Part shown: positions 41,272 to 50,504 of the stretch, in pieces
How the letters are laid out: each line of letters starts with the position of its first letter
Position numbering within the stretch: position 1 is the stretch's first letter
The notes under the pieces: generated by a model
The model's database searches: none
Told to the model about the DNA's origin: nothing
Seen by the model: the letters and a program-made list of their open reading frames with translations, nothing else
Program-made: the position numbers and the translations under genes
Origin: Nocardia colli
GTDB taxonomy: Bacteria; Actinomycetota; Actinomycetes; Mycobacteriales; Mycobacteriaceae
DNA: 64,000 bases
Assembly: GCF_008704205.1 (NCBI RefSeq)
Contig: NZ_VXLC01000051.1
Span: 1-64,000, forward strand
Reading direction: 5' to 3'

Positions 41272-42455
41272 TGACCGCCCCGTTGATCGGGCTGCTCGGC
41301 GTCGGCAGTGTGGCGCTGGTAGCTGCCATCGCGTTCATGCTCGGGTCAGGAGACCGCAAGCCGCCGAATCCGAACTGCCTGCCCGACATTCCCCGCACAT
41401 ATCAGCCGATATCGAAGGGAGAGGTTGTAATGCCGCTGGCAGAAGGCACCTACACGGTGTCCTCGTTGTTCGGATTGCGCGACGGCGCAGCGCATAAGGG
41501 TGTCGACTTCGCCGCCCCGTCGGGGACACCGATCCTTGCGTCCACCGCCGGCCGAGTGGCCGCGGCTGGCCCCGCTGACGGGTTCGGGCATTGGATCATC
41601 ATCGACACCGTCTACGGCGGCGCTCCGCTCTCGACGGTGTACGGGCACATGGGCGCCGGTGGCGTCTTCGTCAGGACCGGCGACGAAGTACACGCTGGAC
41701 AACCGATCGGCGCTGTCGGCAGCGACGGTGAATCCAGTGGCCCCCACCTGCATTTCGAGGTCGTACCCGGCGGGCGGCTGCAAGGTGGGCAACAGATCGA
41801 CCCGATCCCGTGGCTCGAGCAGGCGACCAAGTCATCGACCAGCGCGCAGGTGGTGCCGGTAGCGGATTCGGCTGCATCGGGTGGTTCCCGCCGGAGTTCA
41901 CGCGCTCGGTGGCAACCGGGACCGGCCACAGCGATGGTCGGGTGCGATCCGAGACCCGCTGTGGTGGAGGGGGTTTCGATTCGGTCGGGTTCTGTGCCCG
42001 GTGAGTACGAACCTTGGATCAGGAAGGCTGCGGGTACGTGCGCCGAGGTGTCGGCGCCGCTGGTGGCAGCGCAGTTGCGTCAGGAATCGGGATTCAACCG
42101 GTTCGCCGGCTCTCCGGCCGGTGCGCAGGGCCCGGCGCAGTTCATGCCGGAGACCTGGAACCGGCACGGGATCGACGGTGATGGGGACGGGCGCATCGAC
42201 ATCTACTCGATCCCCGACGCGGTGATGTCGCAGGCAGCCTATGACTGTGAACTGGTCGGGATCGCCAAAGACGCTGTAGCGGAAGGGAAGTTGCACGGTG
42301 AGCTGACCGAGTTGTGGTTGAGCATGTACAACTGCGGGCCCGATTACACCCTCAATCAGGGCGGGGTATGCCCGAACGCGGAAACGCTCGGTTATGTGAA
42401 AGCCATTCCGCGCCTGGCCGCCGAGTACGCCGCCGCCGGGAGTGAGCGCCGATGA
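41271..42455 (+). CDS. Bifunctional wall hydrolase: M23 peptidase plus lytic transglycosylase (VirB1-like)
   Basis: A 394-residue protein from ATG 41271 (TGATG overlap). An N-terminal span (LIGLLGVGSVALVAAIAFML) anchors or exports it. Residues ~55-180 are an M23 metalloendopeptidase with zinc ligands in GAAHKGVDFAAPSGTP and SGPHLHFEV. Residues ~250-390 are an SLT-type transglycosylase with the catalytic glutamate in LRQESGFNRFAGSPAGAQGPAQFMPETW and the SMYNCGP segment. It cuts both peptide cross-links and glycan strands, making a local opening in peptidoglycan for the secretion machine. Many T4SS operons have one or the other activity, here fused. Confidence 0.88.
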   Translation: MTAPLIGLLGVGSVALVAAIAFMLGSGDRKPPNPNCLPDIPRTYQPISKGEVVMPLAEGTYTVSSLFGLRDGAAHKGVDFAAPSGTPILASTAGRVAAAGPADGFGHWIIIDTVYGGAPLSTVYGHMGAGGVFVRTGDEVHAGQPIGAVGSDGESSGPHLHFEVVPGGRLQGGQQIDPIPWLEQATKSSTSAQVVPVADSAASGGSRRSSRARWQPGPATAMVGCDPRPAVVEGVSIRSGSVPGEYEPWIRKAAGTCAEVSAPLVAAQLRQESGFNRFAGSPAGAQGPAQFMPETWNRHGIDGDGDGRIDIYSIPDAVMSQAAYDCELVGIAKDAVAEGKLHGELTELWLSMYNCGPDYTLNQGGVCPNAETLGYVKAIPRLAAEYAAAGSERR

Positions 42456-43879
42456 GCGGCCCGAGCACCCGGGGGCAGGGTAGTCCAAACGCGACGGCGG
42501 CCGATCAGCAGAACAGCGAGCCGGCACTGGACGAGAGCAGTGTTACTGCCGTTGATACCGAAGCGGAGTACACCGCCGAGCGGCCGGTGGACTTGCGGCG
42601 ACAACGACTTCGCCGGCCACCGCCGGAGGAAAGCGCAGGCGGAGGCCTTGACGGGCCGACCGAGCGGGACCCCGAAACACCGGCGGAGTCGAACGATCCG
42701 TATGGGGTCGGGGAATCGAACTTGGCACCGATACCGCCGTCCGCACACGATGTCGCGGCTGCACGGGAGATTCGGTTGTCGATGCTACTTCGCCCTGCAC
42801 CAGCGGCGGAAACCGATCCGGCTCAGTGGGGGTGGCGCGGCATCGTCAACCGTGCCGGGTTGCGGCTCAGGCCCGCCCGATCGAGCCCAGAAGTTGCATA
42901 TCGGGTTGCGGTGGAACGGATCCGGCAGCCGCTACCCGGTACACCGGTGATCACGGTGGCCAACCCAAAGGGCGGATCGGGGGTAACACCGGCGACTGTC
43001 GTTTTATCGGCGTTGTTCGGCCGGTGCCGTGGCGGGCAGGTGGTGGCCTGGGACGCCAATGAATCCTGCGGCACCCTGGCCGCACGTGCCGCGACGTGCA
43101 GTGGACCGGAATCGGTGTGGGACGTACTCGCGCACGCGCGAGAGTTGTGCTCTGCCAACGGGGATGCCTCCGCGCTTGGATGGATGTTGCAACGTCAGCC
43201 GAGCCTGGACGAAATACTGGCCTCCGACCAAACCCCGGGCGGCAGTATCACTGTCGGTCGCGAGGAATGCGCGGCGATCTTGGCCGTCTTGCGGCGGCAC
43301 CGCGCGATGATCCTCATCGATACCGGGAACAATGAACGTGCACCCGCGTTTCGTTGGAGTGTCGAGAACGCCACTCAACTCGTGGTACCGGTGACGGACC
43401 GCCGCGACGTCGTCGTGGCCGCCCTGCGGCTACTCGACGGCATCGCCGACGCCGGGCACGAAACCCTGGCCGCCAACGCGATCATCGTGCTCGCAGAACG
43501 CAGCGACACCGGCCGGCAGACCGAAATCACTGACGTGTTGGACCGAGCCGGTGCCATGCAGGTGCTTCGTGTGCCCTACGACCCGGTGCTGGCAGGTGGG
43601 GAGCGGATCGTGGTGTCGCGGTTGCCCGGGCCGACGAGGCGGGCATGGATGCACGTCGCCGCCGCAGTCGCCGACGGTGTCGCGGAATCTCTTGCCGCAC
43701 AACATGCACCGATAGAAACCGCCTTTGTCCCCGACTCGCGGCGACTCAGCGAGGAGCGGGACTCGCTCGTCCGTCGGCGTTGGATGGCCTCCGCGTGGCA
43801 CGAACGGCCTGAGGCGCGGACTGGGCGATACCCGGCGCCGACGTGGGCTGCCACTCATGACCAGGGTTCGGACTGGTGA
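42452..43879 (+). CDS. MinD/ParA-like ATPase of the transfer operon
   Basis: A 475-residue protein. The first ~150 residues are charged and disordered. The ATPase follows: NPKGGSGVTPATVVLSALFG is a deviant Walker A (KGGSGVT in place of KGGVGKT), QVVAWDANESCGTLAAR matches the next ParA strand, and AMILIDTGNNERAPAF the Walker B-like D-T-G. The lysine of the classic signature is replaced (GSGVT), so hydrolysis may be weak or altered. Similar ATPases accompany actinobacterial transfer and ESX systems and may position the machine. Start and stop overlap the neighbours by 4 bases each. Confidence 0.7.
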   Translation: MSGPSTRGQGSPNATAADQQNSEPALDESSVTAVDTEAEYTAERPVDLRRQRLRRPPPEESAGGGLDGPTERDPETPAESNDPYGVGESNLAPIPPSAHDVAAAREIRLSMLLRPAPAAETDPAQWGWRGIVNRAGLRLRPARSSPEVAYRVAVERIRQPLPGTPVITVANPKGGSGVTPATVVLSALFGRCRGGQVVAWDANESCGTLAARAATCSGPESVWDVLAHARELCSANGDASALGWMLQRQPSLDEILASDQTPGGSITVGREECAAILAVLRRHRAMILIDTGNNERAPAFRWSVENATQLVVPVTDRRDVVVAALRLLDGIADAGHETLAANAIIVLAERSDTGRQTEITDVLDRAGAMQVLRVPYDPVLAGGERIVVSRLPGPTRRAWMHVAAAVADGVAESLAAQHAPIETAFVPDSRRLSEERDSLVRRRWMASAWHERPEARTGRYPAPTWAATHDQGSDW

Positions 43880-43977
43880 AAGGCATCAGCGGTATCGCGT
43901 TGAGAGGCCGACAAGCCGACGAAACCAACAGGGCGGCCGGGCAAACGGCACCGGCGGACCAGACGGGAGGTGAAGCG

Positions 43978-44382
43978 ATGATGGGTAAAGACTATGTGCG
44001 GCAACGACTGTCGAGATACTGCCGCGGTGTGTTCGTGGTTACGACGGGTGTGATGGCGATGGCGTGGGCCGGGGTGGTGCCGGCGTCGGCGCAAGGGATC
44101 CAGAATCCATTGGGTGGGGTGAGTCCGGATTTCGGGTTGTTCGGCGGTGCTCTGGATGCGACGTGGAAACGGATCGTCGCGTTCGTGTGGGCCCTGGTGA
44201 TCATCGGTGCCTCGGTGCGGGTGATCGTGGGCGCGTTCAAGGTGAAACGAGCCAAGAGCCGCGGCTACGCCAACGACTTGTCCGAAGGATCGGAAGAGCT
44301 GCAAGACGCACTGATCTCGGTCGGACTCGTCGCGGCCGCCTCACCACTGGTGGCGACCATCCTGTTCGTCGTCGGCGGATAA
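43978..44382 (+). CDS. Small two-span membrane protein (VirB2/TrbC-like pilin candidate)
   Basis: A 134-residue protein from ATG 43978, with GGGAGGTGA 7 bases upstream; the frame opens at 43876 but has no comparable signal. A signal-like helix (GVFVVTTGVMAMAWAGVVPASAQ) ends in a good cleavage site after ASA. A short segment (GIQNPLGGVSPDF) and two transmembrane helices follow (RIVAFVWALVIIGASVRVIVGAF and LISVGLVAAASPLVATILFVVGG). This is the size and layout of VirB2/TrbC-type pilins or of the small T4SS membrane subunits in Actinobacteria. The assignment rests on layout and position only. Confidence 0.6.
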   Translation: MMGKDYVRQRLSRYCRGVFVVTTGVMAMAWAGVVPASAQGIQNPLGGVSPDFGLFGGALDATWKRIVAFVWALVIIGASVRVIVGAFKVKRAKSRGYANDLSEGSEELQDALISVGLVAAASPLVATILFVVGG

Positions 44383-44449
44383 CCCAAACGATCAACCCGC
44401 CCGGCCTCGCACGTGAAGCGCAGAACGTTGCAAACAGGAGGTGACGCAA

Positions 44450-45211
44450 ATGCTCTGGAAGACAATCAGATTCGCCGACATCGGCCCGGAATCGGTAGGT
44501 AGTGCACAGCCTCTGACTGCCTCAGGGAACGCCAGCGGCGCAAGTGGCCGACGGGCGCGGGTGGCAGTGATGCGAAAGCTAATGCTCGGTGGAGGTACGG
44601 CCTTGTCCGTTGGGTTGGCCGGGTTGTTGATATTTGGCTCCTGCGATGGTGACAACCCGCCAGGGAAAGCATCCCGCGCGACGGTGCGGCTCGCGCACGG
44701 ACCGACCGGCGTGCACGACGGTGTCCCGATCGGATACAGCAGAGATCGCGAAGGCGCGGCGACCGCGGCGGTGAACACGGTGCAAGCCCTGACTCAAGCC
44801 GGGCAAGGCCGGATCACGATGGACGCGGTGCAGGGCGCGCTGCTCGCCCGAGATCCCGGCCCGCACCTGCGGAGCTCGATGCAGATCGGACGAGACCGTC
44901 CATCAGGGCTCGAGGTGGTCAATCTCGTGCCGGCGGCGGTGAGCGTCACCGCGTTCACTCCGTCCTCGGCGCGTGTGATGGTGTGGACGGTTGCGGTGTC
45001 GAGGGCAGCGATCACCGAGGGTGCACCGGTCTCGATCGTCACCGCCTGGGCGACCAACACGGTGGAGCTGGTGTGGGAGCGCGGCGATTGGAAGACCAAA
45101 GACGCGATCGGCACGGTCGGGCCCTCCCCGGACCAGGTCGTCGCGCCCGGAGCGGATTCCCCGCTGACTCAGCCGTTGCAGGCCGGCTACTACACCGTTT
45201 ACGTCAACTAA
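44450..45211 (+). CDS. Membrane-anchored T4SS protein (VirB8/TcpC-like candidate)
   Basis: A 253-residue protein from ATG 44450, with AGGAGGTGA ideally spaced (this site overlaps an in-frame GTG that is rejected). One transmembrane helix (MLGGGTALSVGLAGLLIFGSC) is followed by a periplasm-side domain of ~190 residues (DREGAATAAVNTVQALTQAGQGRITMDAVQG... VMVWTVAVSRAAITEGAPVSIVTAWATNTVELVWERGDWKTKDAIGTVGPSP). A single-span protein with an alpha+beta NTF2-like extracellular domain is typical of VirB8/TcpC subunits, which bridge inner and outer parts of the channel. The identification is from architecture and operon position. Confidence 0.6.
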   Translation: MLWKTIRFADIGPESVGSAQPLTASGNASGASGRRARVAVMRKLMLGGGTALSVGLAGLLIFGSCDGDNPPGKASRATVRLAHGPTGVHDGVPIGYSRDREGAATAAVNTVQALTQAGQGRITMDAVQGALLARDPGPHLRSSMQIGRDRPSGLEVVNLVPAAVSVTAFTPSSARVMVWTVAVSRAAITEGAPVSIVTAWATNTVELVWERGDWKTKDAIGTVGPSPDQVVAPGADSPLTQPLQAGYYTVYVN

Positions 45212-45223
45212 CCGGGGGGCGCG

Positions 45224-47353
45224 ATGAACCGACACCGCCTGATCGCCGCACTCGCTGCGGTGTTCGCCACCGTGATAGTGAGCCTCGTAAGTGGTGCGGC
45301 CACAGCAACCGCGCAACCCGCTGAGCCGGGGCCGGCGACGAAATCATTGCCCCACGGCTTCCCTGCCGAGCTTCGGCAATTCGTCGGTGGCACCGACGAA
45401 TTCCGCACCGCACCATGGTTTTCGGGAGTATGCGCGGATCGTGGAGGTGATATCGGCCGCTATATCAACGAGGTCATGGCGGTCGAGGATCGGCTGGTGT
45501 ATTGGTCGGCCAGCGACGAGCAGAAGAAGACATTGCTCGGCGGCGCGCGTGCGGGTTCGGAGGTCGAAGGCTGGGTGAAGGGCGGTATAGAGCCGCCGAA
45601 AGAGCTACTCCCCAAGGTGTTCCCGGCTGGCGACGCCAGCTTCGGGCTGCCTTCGCCGTCGTGTGCGGAGGATGTGAAGCGGTGGGCGAGCCCGGCGTGG
45701 AACGCGTGGGGATTCGACTGGGCCAAGACCCCGGATCGGCAATCGATGCACGAGATCACCAAAGCCACCGGCGAAGACTTTTCGGCCGTGCCGGGACAGG
45801 CCTGGACCGACCCGTGCAGTGTGCACCAGTCCTACTGTGCCCACGCCTTTTTCGCTGACTGCACGCACGCTGACACCCTCAGTGGAGATCTGGGGCGATG
45901 CCTGGATTGGAACCGGGCGGTGGGCAAGCTGCTTGTCGGGACCGCGCAATGGCGCGACCGCAACACCACCTTCGGGGACCGGTTCGGTAAAGCGATGTTC
46001 GGGGCTGCGGGCCAATCCGCCGGGGGAGCGTATACCCAGGCGTTCGCTTGGTTGTTGGACGCGACCGGGAAAGTCGTTCGGTTCGTCGATGATCCGCAGT
46101 CGGTGATCGATGACTGGGCTAATTCCTCCAAAGCCAGTGCCTCGGAATTGAGCGCGAAGGTCCTCGACGGGCTGGCCGCGACCGGCCGCTTCGACCCTTC
46201 CGCTGCGTGGTTCGTGCGCTGGTACGCGTTCAGCACAGGGATCGGGGTGATGGTGATGGGGGTCATGACCTTGATGGCGCTGTGGCGCACAACCTCTCGC
46301 GGAGAAACAGTCAAAACCATCGGCGGCGACCTGTTCGGGTACATGCCCGCCGGAGTGTTGCTGATGCTGTTCGCGCCGATGCTCGCCGCGATGCTGGTCG
46401 AGGCAGCGAACTTGGCCTCGGAATCCATCGCCCGCATGGCAGGCCCGGACATGGGCGAAATGATCGACCACCTCAAACGATTCACAGGCGAACTCACCGC
46501 CACCGACATCGCCGGCGGCGTCCTGGTCGGACTATTCCTGTTCCTGCTGCTGATCGTGTGCGCGCTGTCGGTGTTCGCGGGTTTGCTGATGCACCAAGTG
46601 GCATTGCCATGCCTGGCTGTAGCTGCGGGGATCGGGTTCGGGATGTGGGTACACCCGCAATGGCGCAAGAAGGCCCTGCGTCCGGTGCTGGTGTTCGTCG
46701 CGATCGTGGTGTCCAAACCCTTGCTGTTTCTGCTGCTGGCCACCCTGACCGGGGTCATCGACGCTGGCCTCACCGACACCGGCGAACAACAACCCCTCGG
46801 CACGCTCGGCCAATTGTGTCTGGTCGTGGTCGCTTTCGGCGTGGCCGGGCTGGCGCCGTGGTCGCTGCTGCGCTACGCACCCCTATTGCCCTCGCGCTCG
46901 GACGCGGCAGGGTTCGGCCAATCACCGTCGCTGATGGCCGGCGCGGTCGGCGGAGCGGGCACCGCGATGTGGTGGAGCAGCCGAGGCGCCGGAGCCAAAG
47001 GCCGGGGTAGAAGCGAGCCCGCTCCCACCGACGGCGGGGCCAGTGAGAGAGGCGGTACCGGTGATCCGGGGTGGCGCACGGCGGGTAGTAGCGACGGGCG
47101 TTCTGCGACCGAATCGCGGTTCGGGCAAACATTGGTTCGCAACACCGGCGGTTCTTCGGATTCGGGTAGAGGGAAGCGTGGCCTGGGTGAGGCTGGTCGG
47201 TGTGCGACCGCTCCGGTGCGCAGGGCGGGGTCGGCGGTGTTGTCGGCGGGAATGGTTGCCGCGCCGGTCGCCGCGCAGGCGGCCAGTGGCGCGCTGAGCA
47301 AGGCACGCTCGACCGCCGACGCGGCACCGGGTGACGCCGAGGAGTCCTCATGA
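45224..47353 (+). CDS. Polytopic membrane protein with exported N-terminal domain (VirB6-like)
   Basis: A 709-residue protein with a signal peptide (MNRHRLIAALAAVFATVIVSLVSGAATATA). An extracellular domain of ~250 residues is rich in paired cysteines (GVCADRGG, SPSCAEDVKRW, DPCSVHQSYCAH, DCTHADTLSGDLGRC). At least five transmembrane helices follow between ~300 and 560 (such as GVMVMGVMTLMALW, VGLFLFLLLIVCALSVFAGLLM and VLVFVAIVVSKPLLFLLLATLTGVI), then a disordered, glycine/serine-rich cytoplasmic tail. Large polytopic proteins of this kind form the VirB6-type inner-membrane channel. A 12-bp gap separates it from the upstream gene, and its last 4 bases overlap the next. Confidence 0.7.
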   Translation: MNRHRLIAALAAVFATVIVSLVSGAATATAQPAEPGPATKSLPHGFPAELRQFVGGTDEFRTAPWFSGVCADRGGDIGRYINEVMAVEDRLVYWSASDEQKKTLLGGARAGSEVEGWVKGGIEPPKELLPKVFPAGDASFGLPSPSCAEDVKRWASPAWNAWGFDWAKTPDRQSMHEITKATGEDFSAVPGQAWTDPCSVHQSYCAHAFFADCTHADTLSGDLGRCLDWNRAVGKLLVGTAQWRDRNTTFGDRFGKAMFGAAGQSAGGAYTQAFAWLLDATGKVVRFVDDPQSVIDDWANSSKASASELSAKVLDGLAATGRFDPSAAWFVRWYAFSTGIGVMVMGVMTLMALWRTTSRGETVKTIGGDLFGYMPAGVLLMLFAPMLAAMLVEAANLASESIARMAGPDMGEMIDHLKRFTGELTATDIAGGVLVGLFLFLLLIVCALSVFAGLLMHQVALPCLAVAAGIGFGMWVHPQWRKKALRPVLVFVAIVVSKPLLFLLLATLTGVIDAGLTDTGEQQPLGTLGQLCLVVVAFGVAGLAPWSLLRYAPLLPSRSDAAGFGQSPSLMAGAVGGAGTAMWWSSRGAGAKGRGRSEPAPTDGGASERGGTGDPGWRTAGSSDGRSATESRFGQTLVRNTGGSSDSGRGKRGLGEAGRCATAPVRRAGSAVLSAGMVAAPVAAQAASGALSKARSTADAAPGDAEESS

Positions 47354-48924
47354 GCAGCGAGGCGCGGACCTGCATCCTCGGCGGTGAGATCGCGCGCCGC
47401 TCCTGGCTAGGGCTGTCGCGTCCGGTGCTGATGAGCTGGGCGGTGACCCTCGCCGGCGCGGTCGCGATCTATGTCCTTGGCAGCGGTCAGCCGTGGGCGA
47501 TCGCCACCGCGATCACCGAACTGGTGTCGGTGTTCGCAGCCACGATGGAATGGCGCGAAAAGCCGTCCTGGGCGGCGCGGCGCGCCCACGACACCCGCAC
47601 CCGATTGCGGCGCCGCCGCGGTGAACACATCTACCGCCACCGCAACGACCCCCACTACGGCGACCCGGACCGGGATCCAGGCTGGGACTTCCCGCCACCC
47701 CTGGGCAACACCGCCCCGTTGCCGGTCACCGGAACAGGCCTGGACGACATGTTCATCGTCCGCACCGCCAATCCCGGCGAACGCACAACCTATTCAGTGA
47801 TCATCGCAGTAGAAGGTGTCGCCGACGGGCTCCGCGGCGACCACGCCTACGCCGCCTCCTCAGCCGCGTTCGGGACCTTCTTGGCGCAACTGGCGCGCAG
47901 CGGCTCCCACGTCCGAGGCCTGCAGTTACTGCATCGCAGCGTGCCGCACGACATGACCCCGCACATCCGTTGGGCCGAGGCCCGAGTCACGCAGTTGACC
48001 GACCCACGGCTGGGGCCGGCAGTCGAATCCTATGGCGCACTGATCGACCTGACCGCACCCCTGGCCGAGGAACACAGATCGGTTGTAGTGCTGCGGATCC
48101 CGCAAACCGACGCGTTCATGGCCGAGACCGCGCGGCTGGCCCGCACCAAACACGCCACCACCGCCGCCGCGATCGCGCAAGTGGTTCGCGACGAAACCGA
48201 ACGCGCCACACGACTTCTCGCCCTCGCCGGTATGGGTCGCGTCGATGTCCTCGGCGAACGCCGCGCCTGCGCGATCATCCGCGCCTTCCTCGATCCGAGC
48301 TTCAAAATCGACCGCCACCGCGACGCCACCTGGACCAACTGCTGGCCCACCTACATCGGCGGACCCGACAGCGTCGCGATCGGCGCCGACGGGCGGTGGC
48401 GGACCCGGGTCGGCTACATCCGACCCCGCGCGATCGAACCGGTCGAGCTCGGGCCGTTGTGGTTGGCGGCGTTGCTGACCGGCGTGGAAGCAGATCCCGG
48501 TGATGAAGAGACCGCGCCGATGCCCACCATCCGCACCCTCAGTGTCCGCCTGGACTTCGTACCCGCTCACCGAGCTCGCGCAGCAGCGCGCGGAGACTTC
48601 ACCGCCGATCAGGCACGCCAAAGCAAAGAAGCCAAACGCGGCAAACTCGACGACGGATCGACCGAGGTCCTGACCAACGCCTCGGCTCGGCGCCGCCACG
48701 ACCTGGTGCCAGGCTCCGGGCACCACGGCGTGATCTACGCCGCCACGATCGCGGTCACCGGACGCGACCCCGACGACCTGGACCGCGCTTGCCTGCGCGT
48801 GGAAGAGGCGGCCAACGATTCGGCCATCGCCGCCATCGACTGGGCCACCGACGATCACGACATCGCGATGTTCACCACCGTTCCTCTGGGCCGCGGCCTC
48901 GCCGCCACCCCCTACACCCGATGA
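47350..48924 (+). CDS. SCO6880-family T4SS protein (VirB4 N-terminal-like)
   Basis: A 524-residue protein with two N-terminal membrane helices (PVLMSWAVTLAGAVAIYVLG and PWAIATAITELVSVFAATM), as in a VirB3/PrgI segment. A long cytoplasmic domain follows (FIVRTANPGERTTYSVIIAVEGVADGL... RAFLDPSFKIDRHRDATWTNCWP...). This matches the SCO6880 family found in actinobacterial conjugation loci, which corresponds to the N-terminal half of VirB4. No Walker motif is present; the ATPase half is the next gene. It overlaps the VirB6-like stop by 4 bases, and 14 bp separate it from the ATPase. Confidence 0.78.
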   Translation: MSSEARTCILGGEIARRSWLGLSRPVLMSWAVTLAGAVAIYVLGSGQPWAIATAITELVSVFAATMEWREKPSWAARRAHDTRTRLRRRRGEHIYRHRNDPHYGDPDRDPGWDFPPPLGNTAPLPVTGTGLDDMFIVRTANPGERTTYSVIIAVEGVADGLRGDHAYAASSAAFGTFLAQLARSGSHVRGLQLLHRSVPHDMTPHIRWAEARVTQLTDPRLGPAVESYGALIDLTAPLAEEHRSVVVLRIPQTDAFMAETARLARTKHATTAAAIAQVVRDETERATRLLALAGMGRVDVLGERRACAIIRAFLDPSFKIDRHRDATWTNCWPTYIGGPDSVAIGADGRWRTRVGYIRPRAIEPVELGPLWLAALLTGVEADPGDEETAPMPTIRTLSVRLDFVPAHRARAAARGDFTADQARQSKEAKRGKLDDGSTEVLTNASARRRHDLVPGSGHHGVIYAATIAVTGRDPDDLDRACLRVEEAANDSAIAAIDWATDDHDIAMFTTVPLGRGLAATPYTR

Positions 48925-48938
48925 GGAGGCGAACAACC

Positions 48939-50504
48939 ATGCCACGACAACGAAGAAGTTCGACCAACGTCCCGAAGGCCGAGAGGGTTCAATCCCGTTG
49001 GCGGAAAATCAGTTTCGGCGCTCGGAAACACTCACAGGGTCGGCTTCACGCCCAGCGCCCCGCAGAGCAGGACGGGCTGCTCGCCGCGCCGCAGGACCGG
49101 GTGCAGCATCCGCTCCCGCGGTGCTCGGCACCGAAACGTCGACGCGGCCTGGATCGGTTCGGATGGTACGAGCCACGGTCCGAGGGCGCGTGGACCACGA
49201 CCCGCCAAGCCGAGGCGTGGAATGTCGCGACGAGGCGGCGCCGCTCGCGCCAAGACGGCGTGCTCGCCGGATTGAACACCCTGACCCAGGAGTTGGAGAT
49301 CGTGGATGCCTTCGCCGCCTACGGCAGCGAAACCAGCGGCATCAACATCGTCGTCATCGGCGACATCGGGCGCGGGAAAAGCTCCTGGATCAAAACCGTC
49401 TGCGTCCTAAGGCAATTGGTCGCCAACCGCCAAGTCGTCATCCTGGACAAGAAACCCCAAGCCGGCCTGGGCGAATACACGCCACTGGCACACACTCTGG
49501 GCGCGCAGAGCATCCGGTTCCGGGTGGGCGGCCACGGCGCCTGCCTGAACCTCCTGGATCCAGCCATCAGTGCTCGTGGGGACCATCGCGGCGGTATCGA
49601 CGGCGTTGTCCCGGCCGGGCAAGAAGCACTCGTGATCGCGGTCCTGACCGACGCGATGGCACGAGAGCTCGACGAGAAGGAAAAGGCCGCCGTCGGCGCC
49701 GCGCTTTCGGCGGTCACCACCCAAGCCCGCCAGGCAGGCAGAGATCCCGTCATCCGCGACCTGGCCTTGCGGCTGCTGGACCCGAACCCCGAAGACGGCA
49801 ACGGATTCGGGCCCCGCTGGAGCGAGCGAGCCCTGGAATGGGGACTCGAACCAGGACTGGCTCTACTGCGCCTCGCCGAACGCGACCTACGCGGACTGGT
49901 CGATGCACCCACCAGCCCCGCCGTGCGGACCGCGCTCGAAAGCCACCCACTGGTGCACTTCGATCTCAGCGCCTTACCGACCGAAGGACCGGCCTTGCGG
50001 GTAGTGATGACCACCGCCAACACGTGGTTGGCCAACAAGCTGGCCGCACGCTCCTCGCACTATCAGCAGACCATCCTGGTCGTGGAGGAAGGCTGGCACG
50101 TCGCCGCCGGATCAACCGGCGAAGTGTTCCGCGGCAACGTGAAACTCTCCCGCGGACTCGGCCTTTCGACGATCGCGGCGTTCCATCATCCCGCCGACCA
50201 ACCGTCGGATTCTCCGGCGCGGGCGTTGATGAGCGAAGCGAGCATCGTGGTGCTCTTCGGACAATCCCGCGCCGATGACGCCACCGAAACCGTGCGCCTC
50301 TACCGGCTGCCCGCCGGTACCGAAGACACGCTGGTGAGGTTAGGGCGCGGGCAGTGCCTGGTCAAGATCGGCACCCGAGATCCATTCCTGCTCACCCACA
50401 TCCGCTCACCACAGGAGATGCTGCTCACCGACACAGACGCCGCCATCACTGGACGGCACACACCGGACCACGCCACAACCGCAGCCGAGGAGGCTGCGTC
50501 ATGA
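48939..50504 (+). CDS. VirB4-like T4SS ATPase
   Basis: A 521-residue ATPase from ATG 48939, with GAGGAGGCG upstream; the longer frame inside the previous gene is rejected. The N-terminal ~100 residues are basic and variable. The P-loop is VVIGDIGRGKSSWIKT (~139-152), followed by the VirB4/TraC features QVVILDKKPQAGLGEY, HFDLSALPTEGPALRVVMTTANTWL and the Walker B-like TILVVEEGWHVAAGSTGEVF. It energises assembly of the secretion channel or substrate transfer. With the SCO6880 protein it makes up one split VirB4 equivalent. Its stop overlaps the next start (ATGA). Confidence 0.85.
   Translation: MPRQRRSSTNVPKAERVQSRWRKISFGARKHSQGRLHAQRPAEQDGLLAAPQDRVQHPLPRCSAPKRRRGLDRFGWYEPRSEGAWTTTRQAEAWNVATRRRRSRQDGVLAGLNTLTQELEIVDAFAAYGSETSGINIVVIGDIGRGKSSWIKTVCVLRQLVANRQVVILDKKPQAGLGEYTPLAHTLGAQSIRFRVGGHGACLNLLDPAISARGDHRGGIDGVVPAGQEALVIAVLTDAMARELDEKEKAAVGAALSAVTTQARQAGRDPVIRDLALRLLDPNPEDGNGFGPRWSERALEWGLEPGLALLRLAERDLRGLVDAPTSPAVRTALESHPLVHFDLSALPTEGPALRVVMTTANTWLANKLAARSSHYQQTILVVEEGWHVAAGSTGEVFRGNVKLSRGLGLSTIAAFHHPADQPSDSPARALMSEASIVVLFGQSRADDATETVRLYRLPAGTEDTLVRLGRGQCLVKIGTRDPFLLTHIRSPQEMLLTDTDAAITGRHTPDHATTAAEEAAS

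Noticed and set aside
48789..48938. Upstream extension of the VirB4-like ATPase frame
   Set aside because: Lies inside the SCO6880 gene, is Arg/His-rich, and a strong GAGGAGGCG site precedes ATG 48939.
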